A stretch of 64,000 nt of DNA from Cranoglanis bouderius (GCA_023630585.1 CM042552.1:2192501-2256500), one strand, 5' to 3'. Shown: positions 26,501 to 41,049, counted from the stretch's first letter. The notes: generated by a model from the sequence alone, not told the origin. Translations and numbers: made by a program.

Positions 26501-27720
26501 AGTGATGAATGTGCACATTAGTTTGATCACATGTCCGACGTAGGTCCCACATTTCTATGCATCGAGGCTTCATGTCACTGAGGCCTTTTACATGTTCTCA
26601 TGCTGCTCTGTACCGTGTTTGGGTTTGTTGTGTCTGTAGGTTTATACCTCATCTGTGCGATGTTTCATGGCTTATTAATCGTCGGTTGTTACTTTTGTTA
26701 AGAAGGAAAATTGATTTTAATTAAAAGGAAAAAATATACCTGTGTGTTGGATTTTTTTTTTTTTTGTAAAACCGTTACTGTGGTATGAGATATTCCAACC
26801 TTCATCAAAAAGAGGCCCTGATTAGCTCTGTTAGCTAGCTAGCAGTAATCACCGACGGTAACTTTAGCTAGCAATAATCTTCTGTGGTAACTTTAAACAA
26901 ATGTACATAATCTTTGGAGGTGACTTTGTGGTAATTTTAGTTAGCTAGCAGTAACATTCTGTGGTACCTTTATCTATAAGAGTGACCTCCTGTGGTAACT
27001 TTAGCTTTAATAATAACCTCCTGTGGTAACTTTAGCTTTAATAATAACCTCCTGTGGTAACTTTAGCTATAGTCATAACCTCCTGTGGTAACTTTCTCTT
27101 AAAAATTGCCATGTCCTTTGAAGCTGAGAGATGATTGCAGGTACGAGTACATCCCTGACTCTAACAGATGTTTTCTTGTTCTTGTGTTTGTGAATCTGTT
27201 GTTGGATTGGTTTCATTCCAGTGAGGTGAAACCATTAACCATTAATGTCCAACACTGTTGTAATCGATACACTCATACCAGCACCACACAAACACACACA
27301 AACACACACTACTATTTCAGTGCCACGATCAGTATTCTCTCAGTGGTGGTCCTGTGACAATCCTTTTTGATCAATTGATGTGATTAAGGGTGCCAATACT
27401 TTGTTCAGGTCAACAGATCAGGACTATACACCTAAAAAAAAAATTTTTTTAAGTGTCCTGTATGACAGGTGATCATGATACAAAGGCTAAATGGAGGTTG
27501 TGGGTGAAACACTCAGTGCGGAACTAATGTTTACACCGCTCGTGCACTCCGGAATGTGTTACACGTCGTGCGAGCCGACCTGCCTGCTTCCTGCGCAAAC
27601 CGGAAATAATCAGAGGAGCGGTCCTGGAGGTGACCGAGTGATACTCTGTTTTCTTTATAAAGGAGAGGACTTTATAGTTTGAAGTTTGATTAGGCGTATG
27701 GTCCTGGTTTAGCGGGTGAA
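23565..27720. other. Spacer between samd1 and ndufb7
   Basis: No exon-like frames found. Contains an imperfect tandem array at 26935-27095 (unit about 31 bases, core CCTCCTGTGGTAACTTTAGC). Otherwise AT-rich and featureless to the eye. The ndufb7 proximal promoter (27590-27720) has an ACCGGAA ETS-type core near 27599, common in OXPHOS promoters. Confidence 0.5.
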
Positions 27721-29294
27721 ATGGGGTCTCATCTGGTGCGGAGCTACATCACGGAGCGGGACACGGCGCCGGACCCGAAAGGCCCGTTTCAACACGACCC
27801 TCAGTTCGGCTTCACCGAGGAGAGGAAGGAGAGAGGTGTGTTTTAGATAAACAACAACAAAATAATTGCGTCATTATAGAAATATAACAGTCACAGCAAA
27901 TCAGATCATTTGTACAGTGTGTGTGAGTCGGTGTAAGAGAAAGAAGGCTGTTGTTACACAAACGTATCCCAAATGTCACCCTGTTCCATGTATTAATCCA
28001 CTACATGTAGTATTGAATAAGGTCTCATACAGCCTACCTAGTGCACTGTGTAGCCTACAAGGTGCCGTTTGGGACACAGCTTATGTTGGACACGCTATGA
28101 CCAAAAGTATGTGCACCCCTGACCATCACACCAGTATGTGGTTCTTCCCCCAAACTGTTGCCACAAGTCAGGTTAAGTGGGTTTTTATTGTCATTCCTCT
28201 TGTGGAGATTTTACCGACAACTTAAGTTGGGCGGTACCTGCCGATAACCGATTAATCAACCGATTTTTAAAGTTTTTAACATTGATGCTGAACGAAAACA
28301 TAACACTCAGAGTAAAATATTGCTGGACTTTATTCCAAAAATAAACAGTACTGGCTGTGCCATGAAAATGCACTGTGCTTATTTAAACGAAATAAAGGTA
28401 TAAGTATTAATATATATTAACTATTAATAAATATTAAAGTAAATAAAAGATATACATCCAAACTGAACCAAAAAGTAACACTCCAAATAACAAATAAAAT
28501 AGAGAGACATCCCAAACGAATAATAATTTAAAAAAAACACTTCAAATAGCACAAGAAAATTTGTCAGAGATAGTTTTTATTTCGCCTCTAGAGGCCGCTC
28601 TCGTACTGTATAACGACGGCGGACCCTTCTCAGCCGCTCCCGCAACACCGGGAAAAACTATCCGTGTGGATTTTTGATGATAACCGAAAGTTCCAGCGAT
28701 CAAAACCGATCAATCGGTCGACCTCTAGTAGCTTGTATATGCTGGGAGGAAATGTTGTTTCTTCAGGACTGTGGTGCGACACAGAACAGTACGCGAGACT
28801 ACATAAAGCGTACAGGACAATAGATACACCGTATCATGCAGACACAGGTCAAGAGCTTCGGTTAATGTTCACACCAAGCATCAGAGTGAGGAAAATGTGT
28901 GATCTCTGTGACTTTAACCGTGACGTGGATTTTGGGTGCCAGATAGGCTGGTTTGAGCATTTCAGAAACTGCTGATCTCTTGAGATTATTTTTACACGCA
29001 AGAATTTCTAGAGGTTACACAGAATGTTGTGAAGAGCAAAAAAAAAAACATCCTGTGAGCAGAGGGTCTGCAGGCTGAAACTCCTTGTTGATGAGAGAGA
29101 TCAGAGGAGAATGATCAGACTGGTCTGAGCTGACAGGAAGTCTATAGTAATCACTCTTTACAGCTGTGGTAAACAGAAAAGCATCTCAGAACACACAACA
29201 CATCAAATCTTGAGGTGGATGAGCTACAACAGCAGAAGACCACATCGGGTTCCACTCCTGTCAGCCGAGAACAGGAATCTGAGGCTACAGTGGA

Positions 29295-29343
<49 letters not shown>

Positions 29344-31690
29344 CTAAACTGGACAGCTGATCAGTGGGAAAAACGTCACTTGTTCTCTTCCGATCAAGCG
29401 TATATGTGAAGTGTGTACTTCTTAAAAGGACACATCACTTTTAAGAAGTTTGATTGACTACTATTTTTATTTTTTTTGTCACACTAAATATTGACTTTGC
29501 TTCATTTACTACTGTTTACTGCTTTTTATGTTTTCTTATGTAGAAACATTTCATTTCATTATTTCGAAGGCATCTTTGCTCTACAGCATTTCTTTGCATG
29601 TGCCTAAAACTTTTGCACGGTACTCTACACCGATCAGCCATAACATTAAAACCACTGACAGGTGAAGTGATTAACATTGATTATCTCGTTACAGTGGCAC
29701 CTGTCAAGGGGTGTGATATATTAGGCAGCAAGCGAACATTCAGTTCTCGAAGTTGATGTGTTGGAGGCAGTGTGATGCCCTGGACAGTGTTCTACTGGGA
29801 AACCCACCAACCTAAACATTGTTTGCAGACCAGGTACGCCCCTCCGTGGCAGCGGTGTTCCCTAATGGCAGCGGTCTCTTTCAGCAGGATAATGTGTCCT
29901 GCTACACTGCAAAAATCGTTCAGGAACGGTTTGAGGAACGTGACAGAGTTCAAGGTGTTGACCCGGCCTCCAGATTCCCCAGAGCTCAATCCGATCGATC
30001 GTCTGTGGGATGTTCTGGACAAACAAGTCCGATCCGTGGAGGCCCCACCTCGCAACTTCCAGGACTTAAAGGATCTGCTGCTAACGTCTTGGTGCCAGAT
30101 ACCACAGCACACCTTCAGAGGTCTTGTGGAGTCCGTGCCTCGACGGCTCAGAGCTGTTTTGGTGGCAGAAAGGGGACCTACACAATATTAGACAGGTGGT
30201 TTTAATGTTTTGGTTGATCGGTGTACGTATGTGTGTTTAGTATGTTGGAGCAGAGAAACAATGCTGACCATCACACACACACACACACACACACACACAG
30301 GAAATAAATTGGTGCGGCTGTTGTATATAATCCCAGATGTGTGTTGTGTTTTTTAGAGCCTGTAGCCACACAGGAGCACATGAACATGGCCATGTTGCCG
30401 CTGGAGCAGCGTGATTACTGCGCTCACTACCTGATCAAGCTGATGAAGTGTAAGAGAGACAACTTCCCCAACTTCCTGGCCTGCAAGCACGAGAGACACG
30501 ACTGGGATTACTGCGAACACCAGGAGTAAGCTCTTCACGTTACACTCTTTACTTCTGTGCAGCGTTCAGTGGCTGTTGCTTAGAAATCCTTTTATACCAC
30601 AGCGCTGCCGGATTCTCAGATCTGATTGGTCGGAAGGTGTTGATTAGTTTCCTGTAACAGATTTCTCATGTGTGAAAGTTTACACTTTGTGGTTTCTTGG
30701 TAACGTGTTTTATTAACTTAAAAAAGGGGGGGGGGGGGGGGGGGAAGAGAGGCTCGTGAAGAAATGACTTCAAGGAAAATAATAAAATTTTGAGTGATAA
30801 CAGTAGTTTGATTATTTTACTATAAGAGCATGACATGGGGGTGATTTATTCCTTACATAAAACCTCTCAGCAGGTGGGTGAAATGGCCAAAGCACTAAGT
30901 CATGACTGATTAGTTTTAACGTTTATCTAATGGCAACTTCATGGGGTTCTTCACTGATAAATGTAACACTGGTATTTAGATCGAGATCGAGACGGTGTGG
31001 TAGAAAAGTCTCATCACAATCTCTTTCAAGATGGCGACATACTTAGCATAGCAAAAAAAAAAAAAAAAGACTCGTGTTTTCCTCAGAGACCTCTCCCTGT
31101 ACGCGATTGGCCGAGATATCACATGGTGGCTTGCCTCGTTGCTCGGAGCAGTAGATTTCTGGGTAGATTTGCAGGAAAACTCCTTCTTCATACCTCCTTT
31201 GACATCTCCTCCCTTTCCTTACTGCAGGCGTGCCTCTTCTGATGTTTTATATTTGTTTTGTTGGACGAAAGAAGCCCAAATATGAGCTGAATATTCAATC
31301 ATCTTCAATCCCTTTTCCAACCCAAAACGCTGATCTAAACGTCTAACCTCCACATGGTCGTCTGCTCTTCTTGCTGTACTAACGTCAGGGCTTTAACCTG
31401 ACCGTATTCTTAGACCCTTAGACTTATGTGTACTAGCATGATAGAGGCTACAGAGCATTTCTGTTAAATCTGCCAAGTTCTATAAATATATTGGTGAAAA
31501 TTCCAGTTATAGTCCAGTGTGTGTATATATAATAGTCTATATATAGTATATAGATCTTTATCTCTGCTTATGCATTTTCTTCGATTTTCTTTTCCTCTCC
31601 GTCCGCAGTTACGTGATGCGGATGAAGGAGTACGAGCGAGAGAGACGGCTGAACCTGAGGAAGAAGAGGATCGAAGCGGAGGCGGCGTAG
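27721..31690 (+). CDS. ndufb7: NADH dehydrogenase [ubiquinone] 1 beta subcomplex subunit 7
   Basis: Accessory subunit of mitochondrial complex I, on the intermembrane-space side. Exons 27721-27835, 30357-30525 and 31609-31690 (TAG) are in frame and give about 121 residues (human about 137; the C-terminal tail is shorter). It starts MGSHLVRSY, with the Gly2 that is myristoylated in the mammalian protein. Exon 2 carries the twin CX9C pairs CAHYLIKLMKC and CKHERHDWDYC of the CHCH fold imported through the Mia40 pathway. Exon 3 gives the basic tail YVMRMKEYERERRLNLRKKR. A polyadenylation signal AATAAA is at 31784-31789. It converges tail-to-tail on tecr. Confidence 0.97.
27966..28078. repeat. Short palindromic dispersed repeat
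   Basis: Begins TATCCCAAATGTCACCCTGT and ends with a near-complement, GTGCCGTTTGGGACA. Related pieces (TAGTGCACT, CCATTTGGGA) appear at 48390-48415, 50700-50735 and 51340-51430, so it is a family. Sits in ndufb7 intron 1. Confidence 0.6.
28215..28735. mobile_element. Non-autonomous DNA element (hAT-like, uncertain)
   Basis: Imperfect inverted ends built on CCGATTAATCAACCGA (left) and CCGATCAATCGGTCGACC (right). A related terminus occurs at 57965-58040. No transposase. Family assignment is by appearance only. Confidence 0.5.
29296..29342. repeat. (AC)n microsatellite
   Basis: About 23 AC units in ndufb7 intron 1. It interrupts a fragment that resembles the centre of a dispersed fish element (28750-29400, for example TTTGGGTGCCAGATAGGCTG). 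Confidence 0.9.
29628..30223 (+). pseudogene. Tc1-like transposon relic keeping only the C-terminal (catalytic) half
   Basis: Ends CACCGATCAGCCATAACATT and complement, with TA flanks (29626-29627, 30224-30225). Transposase fragments FQQDNVSCYTAK and SPELNPIDRLWDVLDKQV, then the terminal region to GPTQY at 30191, read in two frames with a shift near 29900. The N-terminal DNA-binding half is deleted. Same family as 11788-12286 and 48950-49765. Confidence 0.87.
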
Positions 31691-32968
31691 TCGTCCATCT
31701 CTCCATCTCTCCATCTCACCCGTCTGTCCCACTGTCCTCTTGTTCATGGTGTCTCCTTCTGTAAATACCAAACTGCTCTCAACAATAAAGAGCACCTTTA
31801 TCCTGCTTGTGATGCACGTGTCCAGTTCAGTGTTTATTATATCGAAACACGTAGAACGTTTCCTTCTTTCCCTCCGAACGTCAACCAGCCGAAGCCATTG
31901 TTAAGCGTCCGAAGTTTGCTCCTTTAGCTTTACGCCGGAGTTATATAGCTAATGTGTAGGTGAGAGTAAAGGACGCTTTTAGCCTCCCGTTTATCAACAT
32001 GGAGACGTCTACGTCACACACTCGCTTCAAAAGACGGCGCTCGTTCCATTAAACGGTACGTACAGGATTTCGCAGAGTTGTTTTTGTTTTTTAACTTGCG
32101 GAGTTTTTGCTTCTTCTTTTTTGCGGAAAGCTACTTGAATCGGCGAAATCGCAATCGCACGAAATAGTTTCACACGCTCTTTCGCAGTGATGTTTGTTGG
32201 TAAATGAGACCTTTTTAGCCGTACTCATGTTCGGTGCACACGAGTCGAAGATGGCTTTGGCCCAAATCCGCAGAAGATCTGCGGTAATTTTGAAAAATCG
32301 CAGGCTCCTCGAAACATTGCAAAAAAAGAGTTCCCTTGATTTTGGGTTCATTTCTGCGTTCGCGAAACCACCACGAAGACATTGAATAAATAGGAGAATA
32401 AATCTTTAACAAAATATACAAATCAAACTTGAACTATTTTATCATCTGATTCGTGTCTAACTTTAGGCCACACCCCCTCTATGAATCTGATGCTGGTGCA
32501 GACCGACTCCAAACTGAGAAAGTGCGGAGAAAGACTATGATTCGGCGTACAGCGTCGTGGCTCCAGTATCAAGCTAAAGTTCAAAGTAGGCATTCTGGAT
32601 TTTTTTTTACAGAAACATTGTTTCTGTATTAACTAATCCCTCCGGCTTAAACATTACACAAACACCAACGTAGAATTAAGTAACTTGTATTTCTAATGTA
32701 AACATTAGTAACGGTAAACAATCAACATGAATTCATCAAAATTTGTGCCGTGTCATAAAATGTTTCACATTTTACTCATCTTTATTCGACTATTACACCG
32801 TGTCTTTAAATACTGCATTACTCGTTTGATCTGGAAAGAAAACCCCGCATGTTTTAGTTTACAGTGTTAAACACAACAGTGGATTAGGAACCTTTACGGT
32901 CATGTGAGTGATCCAGAAGCTGCAGAATGGTCGAGTCCAGAATCATACCATCAGCCCTTTGCCTAGTC

Positions 32969-33011
<43 letters not shown>

Positions 33012-33198
33012 ACAGGTTTAATCATTTATAATCAGGCCAAACAGATCAAGCTAATAAAATCGTCAGCGCTGTTAAAACAGCTTCAGGCGAAGGGTTTAGG
33101 GATCGTGGATTTGGAGAGATGGTGTGCTGAGAACCAGGAAGGGCATACGGTCTTTTGAAGTTGATTGATAGGGGGTGTGGTTTGTCAGCAGGCCGGTT
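31691..33198. other. Convergent ndufb7/tecr 3' interval
   Basis: Holds the ndufb7 3' UTR and the tecr 3' UTR. TTTATT at 32781-32786 is a possible minus-strand AATAAA for tecr. A (CA)n tract lies at 32969-33010. Positions 32050-32350 look like a dispersed repeat, with a weak relative at 9300-9385. No gene seen. Confidence 0.5.
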
Positions 33199-34053
33199 CT
33201 ACAGGATGAACGGCAGGATGGGGGAACGCAGAGGTGGGTAGTCGCGGAACTCCTTCAGGTAGCTGCGGTGTTTCCCTTTAGCCCACACGGTCATCTGGAT
33301 GAAGCCCACCAGTGTGAAGAAGGCCACCGGCAGGCACTGAGTCATCAGGGTGAAGCCCAGCCACGAGCCCAACTGCACACACACACACACACACACACGT
33401 CAGGACGATCATATCTTTTTTTTTTTTTGTTTGTTTTTTTTTTTTTAACTACATTATTCAATAAAATGTATTTTATGTAACATGAGCTCTACAAAGCAGA
33501 AAAAGAGAGGCTGGTGAGGGAACGTCTGTTTACAGCTGCTATAACACAAGATGGAACAGAAACTAACTTGTTTCAAGGACATTAAATGTAACCGTAAATG
33601 GATAAAAAGCATGTCATTCATTAATAATTTTTTTTTTTTTTTTTTTAAACTTAATGGTTAGCAGATTGCTGTGGTATAAGAGGAATAAAACACTTCGGGT
33701 TGTGCTTTTATAGGAAAGTAAATCGACTTCAGGGTTGCAACTAACTCCACTTCATCACACCACCCTGTTGATTATTTTCCTGTAACAGCACCACACCAAG
33801 TCTTTTATACCTCACTTATTAGGCTGCGTGTTAATGTAGCTAATGCCTTTTAGAGCTGATGATGTAAAGCAGTTCAGTTGTACTAGGATCAAATTTCTTT
33901 GTGTTTTTTTTTTTTGTATGATGATCTCAGTTTTAGAAACCGAACACTGATCTGCGTTCCCGCTCCGAAATGCTTGGTGATTTATGGTGGTCATTTCATC
34001 CATATGAACATTTACTCCATGTGTGCTGTATTTAGCACGAGACAAAATTAGCA

Positions 34054-34107
<54 letters not shown>

Positions 34108-36061
34108 TGCACTGACCTCGTATGTGTAGTTAGGGCAGGACACGAGCAGAAAGATCCAGGTGAAGGGGTTCTTAGTCGGATACGGGATCTTCCTAGTTTT
34201 AGATCCTGAGAAATGAGAGGGTTTGTTTATAACAAAATGCCTGAAGTCAAGAGAACACAAAAGTTATCTTATGTCTTGGATCTCACATGAAGGAATGAAG
34301 CCTCACCTGGTGGTCGTAGATTTCTCAGTGCGATATGGATTGAGAAGTTTCCAATCTGGCAGAACTGCAGAAACAGAAAAGTCATATTTTCTTTCTTCTT
34401 CTTCTTCTTTTTTTTTTTTTTTTTTTTTTAAAATGTGTGTAATATAAAGGTGGTATCCACATTTCCATTTAGAAACAGGCTTAGTTTGAAATGGGTGTAC
34501 CGTACACGTCGTCCAGTTGCGCCTGAGAGATGGATATGTTCTTAAATTTTCTGTCAGATTAGCTCGTGTTTAACTAGCTGGCTAACGTTAGAGGCGAAGA
34601 TTATGAACATTAACGGATACGAGTATAATGTTATTCTTGTCAGGCTAGCTCATGTTACTCAGGTAACTGGGTGATTATTAGCTTTGAAAATTTATGACCA
34701 TTTATGAACACACATAAACAGTGTTATTTAGCCGGACCCGTCAGGTTACCTCAGCCTAAAGTACGGACTTAAAAAATTCCTGTTAGGTTGGTTTATGTTA
34801 GCTATCTATAAAAAAAAAAAAGCAAGACTTCAGAAATCCTGTCACTTACCAGGAAAATAATGAGGGCCACTTTCACCTGCTGCTCTCCGTAGGCTGAAAC
34901 ACGAACACAGTATCAGAGCATCAGAACGAGAGACAACACAAACTAAAACTGGGCCTGGAATTTTTGAACTTTTGAAATTTCCAGTGGGCGACCCAACTAC
35001 AACCCACCAACATACTGTTTGAACCTGAAAAAAAAAAATTTACACTTGGAAACCTAACTATTAGGATTTTGGTTTGGAAACAATTTGTGTCCAGTATGTA
35101 AAGTGTGGTGAAGGTTATCGGTGTGTACTCACTAGGTGGTGTGTATAGCGGGTGGTTGATGTAGTAAGCCATCCACGCCGCGAATCCCCAGTAGTATGTA
35201 CAGTTCTGGGGGGGAAAAAAAAAATTGTCTTTAAACTACCTAGCATAAAATACTGCTTTTAGCTAATGACAGGTAGAGAAAAGTTTGCCTACTGCTAGCT
35301 GACTTGGTACTAACCATGGTAGCATTCAACAAGTGAAACTAACTTATAGTGCTAATTAAGCTAACTATCTAGCTGGGTAACAGTAGAACAGTACTGTGTG
35401 TAGGTAACTGACTAGCTTTAGTAATGTTATTAAACATGTGAGCCAATAAAAAGCAAAAAGGACAAGTTTTTTCTGAAGAATAGCAAAACAAACTAAACTA
35501 GCACAATGCTAATATTAGCATGTTTCCTCTACTCATATTCTGCTTATTTTTCTCCACACTGGCGAAGAAAAATATCGAGGCTGCTTAACATGGCTTTGAA
35601 GACTTGAGCACGTCCTGGATCGTTTATTCCTCTTATACCGCAGTAGTTTCCTAACGATTACAATTTTTAATTTATTAACAAACAGCATGTCATGCTTTTT
35701 TTTTTTAAATCCATTCGTAGTGTCAGAAAGACACAGCTGGTATGTACATTGTATGAATGAACGTAAACTCCTTCTTGAAGATCTTCCCATGTCGAAAAAC
35801 CCGCGACTGTTACAAAGCGCTGACACCGGAGACTCTTTACATGAAAGGTTGAATAAACATCTTCTTACAAAAATACGTACAGAATCCATTATCAACCATT
35901 ATACATTTTCTTTATTAAACAGCAATTTCGTTGTAGAAAAATTAATCAACACCTCCTGACCAACCAGATTCAAGAATTCAACAGCGCTGTGGTGTAAATA
36001 ACCATAACGGTAAAGTTAGTCATATAGAAATACATAATGTTTTTTTAATTGACTGTGCATG

Positions 36062-36112
<51 letters not shown>

Positions 36113-36296
36113 CACCTTAAAGATATTGCGTAGAGGCATTGTCCCGTGAGAAAAGCGGTGGACGAACAGTGTCTCTAGGAGTCTCTTGACGTAGTGGAAG
36201 GAGTGGCACATACACGCCAAGCTACAGCACAGGAGAACTGCATTAACATCAGCCCTTTAGCTTTTACAATTTCATTACAGTAAAGGCTAGTATAGT

Positions 36297-36346
<50 letters not shown>

Positions 36347-36669
36347 CCAGTGTCTCTGTATCAGTAAAGTCCTAAACTGAGAATAAGGGTTAAAAAGGGT
36401 CACTTTTAGTTTAGAAATAAGTTCCTGGTTTGAACACAAGGTGTCACCATGACATAAAAAAATAATAATAATAACGAGCTCCTCATTTTGAAAAATAACA
36501 GTTCAGTATCAACCATTTACAAAACAGGGAAAAAAAATAACCTTAACCAACAGTATCATGTCATGTTTCACTTCATTTTACCTCCAGCTACAATGAGTTT
36601 ATTTTACAGACTTAGAATTGCATAAATGAAATGTAAAGAAGTGGAAAATAGTAAGTGAATGCAGGAGGT

Positions 36670-36706
<37 letters not shown>

Positions 36707-38207
36707 CCCTTTCTCACAATACACTGCCATTCCATTCCATGTTTATTGACTTATCGGACATTTTCAGTCAGTATAAACACACAGAAACTGTTGGGTTTCT
36801 GTGTGTAGAGTATTGTGACTCTATGTTTAGCTGCTGGTGAGCAGGGTGAGTAGGCTAGTTTATTAAACCAAAAAAAAAACTTGTGAAAACTGCAAATTCT
36901 TAAAGCACTGAGTGTCTACTTTCATATTAGCCATTAACCACTACTGTGGAGTGTGACATCACAAATAAATTCAATGCTGAAAACGGGCACGCCCAAAACG
37001 GGCGGAAATTCCATTTTTTGTATAACTAGTGAGGGAACTCTGTAGTCTTTACACAGTAGTGTTCAATCAAGCAGACAGATAAAACAGTTTAAAACCTGCC
37101 TATGAAGCTGCTCACTTAAACACAACAGTATCCCTGCTAATTATATCTGTATTTTTATTATTTAAAAAATCTACAGCCTTGGACTGTCCTCAATAAGAAA
37201 GGTTTTTGAGCCCCTGGTTTAAGAGAATATATGTAAAGCGTAACTCACTGTACGACCCAGTGCTTGCTTGTGGTGAAGTCGTATTTGGGTTGGTAAATGA
37301 ACGGCACACGGAAATAAAACATCAGGTAGATGATCAGCGGGCCGGCGTATTCTGTCAAAAACACCTGAGAAATAAAGAAAAACAAACAACATTTTGTGAG
37401 GAGATGATATGTTAGAGTAATAATTTGTATTTGCACTGTTGTCCATACAGATATATAGTAATACTTTTCATTATATTAATACAATATTATTATTATTATT
37501 TTTTTTAATAAGGAATTAACAAGGGCGGAGCTTATGTTCAGTTTGATCAACCATTCACTTAACATTAGCTAGTACCAGATTGCGTACTTGCCTACTGGTA
37601 ATAATTACGCAGTATAATATTTAATGTAACATGAGCGACTAACAACTGAACCTCAGATATCAATTGCAGGACAGGTCATTTTAGGTTAACTAACTAGAAA
37701 CCTGACTAATGTTAGCACAGAGCTATGTTTAGGTAGCTAGCTAAATCAGCCAGCTAAACCGTTTCATTGATTTTTAGCTGAAGAAATTACTTCAGTTAAA
37801 AAGGCTGGTACAGTTGAGTGCGAAAGCTGAGCTTGCATCCAGCATGGTTTGGAAAGAAAGAAAATAAAACTGTAGCTGTAGCTGTAGGAAAGTCAAATAT
37901 GGGTGAATCATTTAACAAGGTAACAATCCAAACCAAAATCAACACAAAACCTGTGCAACCTTTTGGACTTGACTGTAAAGTATGTGTGATGTAACTTAAG
38001 CTCCACCTTTACTGACCCATGGGCACTCGGTGAAATAGGGACGTCCAAATAGCGTGTTGTTAAATAGCGCACACACGCACAGTAAGAGCCGGTGTGTCTG
38101 TCAGTGGGTTATCGTAGCTGTGTTGAACTGTTTATTAATAAACACCCTGAATATAGCACCACCTAATCCTCACACTGTCTCAGCTATGGAGAATCAAGTG
38201 TGTGAAT

Positions 38208-38260
<53 letters not shown>

Positions 38261-41017
38261 TCTGTTAGTAAATCTACACTTTGGCTGGTCACAAATGTCA
38301 GAATCTTGAACCTTGCGGTGTCGTTTCTGCATTTTGGTAGAATGCAAACACAAACCTCTGAACACTGTGACCCGATGACCTTTCCAGACCAAGATGTAAT
38401 GAGCAAAGTGAATACAGTTCACTCCGAAAGATATCAGGAGTGATTGGTTTGCAACGGTCACTGGTGAGTAAACATAATCGGTTGTTTGCCGTGTCAATCA
38501 AACCGTCTCCTCCTGTAAAAATACGCGGCTCTTGGTGACATTTAGGGTGAAGAAAAGTAGCAGAGTCTCTGGAGAAATTATACACATCTGCCTCATGAGA
38601 GTATGTGTGCATGGAAATGTGTAAGGTGAGATTGTGTGTGTGTGTGTGTGTGTATTACCGTGACCCAGCTGATCTGGGCTCCCAGGTCTCTGAAGTAGAA
38701 GGTTGCCGTGGTTCCCACAGGCAAGTGCTGCAGCACGTCTTCATCCTTCAGAGATTTTCCCTCTGCGTCAACAATCCCACAATGCATCATCTCACACACA
38801 CACACACGCACACTTGAGCACAATCTGCACCTCAAAACCTAGCGTGATTGTGTCTGTTGATATGTTCTATAACACGCGGCGGTAATAAATAGTCGACTAT
38901 TTTCCGCTTTTGTCAGATCAAATAAAATCTCACCACTCACGTGATCAGTAATGCAATCTTCTGAATGACTTGTCGTTTAATCGTCCTACTTTTTCATTTC
39001 ATTAGAATTGAGTGTAGAATAACATTGTAGTGCTTTAATAAAAAGTACAGAGCCAAATGAGGAACATGAAGCTTAATGACTTCTTTCACTAACAGAATGA
39101 GGCATAATCATAAAGAGCCTCTTTACACGCACTAATGAAAGTCTGATTTTTCACAGGAACTGACTGCTGCAAATTAACAGACTATGATTAATGATCCATA
39201 AAAAGTAACTGCAATCAGATTTAGGTGTAGTTTCTCAACTGTATCCAACTCTGATTGAAAATATTTGAATTTGAATTGTAGTTTGTTTTCACCCACACTG
39301 ACATCTCGGTTGCGCAAATCATGAACCGAAACATTAATCAGACACATTTAATAACAAGATAAGCAACGGTTTCATGTCAGTTTCACCTGTACTATGTTTC
39401 TGGAATTAAATTAGATTTAATCAATGTTTATAGCAAGAGAAGAAAATATACAGAGATAACAGGAGCTAACTTTTCTCATGGATGTTCCACAACATTAAAA
39501 TCCCAACTATAAACTGCTAAAATACACAATGGGTTGTTCTTTAATACAGTAAATTACATTAACATTTTTGGTATTTGGCAGACAAAAGTCTCGTGCCATA
39601 TCACATCACCCTAGCATGGATTATTTTTATGTAACCATAAGGTCATTGGACAAATAAAGAGTAAACATCCGGAAAGAACTGTGGCTAACTGTAATGAAAG
39701 TACTCACTGGGGTCGAGACGGATGGACTGTCTGGCGGGATAAAACTGTGGGTCTGTAAGAAACACAAAGTCAACAAACATGGTGATAAAGTCCATCAACC
39801 AACCAGTTGATCTGACGCTTCATCAGAATTAGTCTTTCTTCAGATTAACACACTGCTTAGCATAAAATACCGGTTTACATACAGTACTTTAAACATATGA
39901 CGCATTAGCTAAGTAAACCATCAAATTTACACAAACCTTCCACATCTCAAATATAAGCGATCAGCCAATACATGTTTGGTGTTAAACTTTTGTATCTTTA
40001 GATTCACACGGTAGTTATGAGGCTAATACATAATGCACACTGACTGGGCTATCGTCATACCTTAGGAATTCATTTCTGCCTTTTAGTTGCATCAAGACTG
40101 ATCTTGTCAATCTAGCTACACTTTGAAGTACGGCTAGGGGACCAAAAAGGTAAATAAATAAATAAACACAAAAAGTAGACAAATGGTGCGTTCAAGTCAT
40201 GTCGGAAAGATCGTATTTACGAGTTGAACGCACATGAACGCCACCACAAAGTCGTATTTACGAGTGGGGGGAGTTCTTTGAGCCCAGAGTTTCCGAGTTG
40301 GGGGCGTGTCAGTAAGAAAACATGGTGGAATCAACAGATGCAACGTCTGTAGTTGACGGTACACTTGTTGAAATCGAATGTTTATTCGTCTCAGAAGCTG
40401 ATTTCAGTTATTATGTGTTTGGTTTATGCAGCAAGTTAATGTCAGGCTTTTTTATTTACAATGAAAGTAATTACAACCAATTGCCGCACAAATAAAACTA
40501 ATTGCCTGCACAAAATACGATAGTATTTTACAATTATGATATAATATGTAACGATATCGTTTACAGTGGCTTCATGAATTGATTAAAAACATAAAAAAAG
40601 CAGAGTTTAAAAACCTTGCTGTATTTTTTTGTAGTTAATTAAGAGAAGGTACACCACCATCTCGCTCCGAGCAAAGTGATTTGAACGCACCTGACCTCGT
40701 AATTACGACTTCCCGACTTGTAAATACGAACTTCCCAGGAGGACTTGAACACACAGTGCTTAGCTAAAAGTCTGTTTGTTTACTCACGGCTCTTATGGAA
40801 CATCGATTTGATCTCTCCAATGGTTGCATTGGGCTCCACCTGTTCATCACGAATACACACAAATAAACACTTCATTTTCTTCACACCCCATCTGTGTGTG
40901 CGTGTGTGTGTGTGTATACTGTATGTGTACGTGTGTGACAAATTAGCAGTATATTTAGCCTCTATCCCTGGTGTTCCCAGACAGTGGGTGTTTGGAACAG
41001 CTGACATTCCTAGACAC

Positions 41018-41049
<32 letters not shown>

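Noticed and set aside
32194..32385. 63-codon frame between ndufb7 and tecr
   Set aside because: No splice borders or recognisable domain. Lies in sequence resembling a dispersed repeat.
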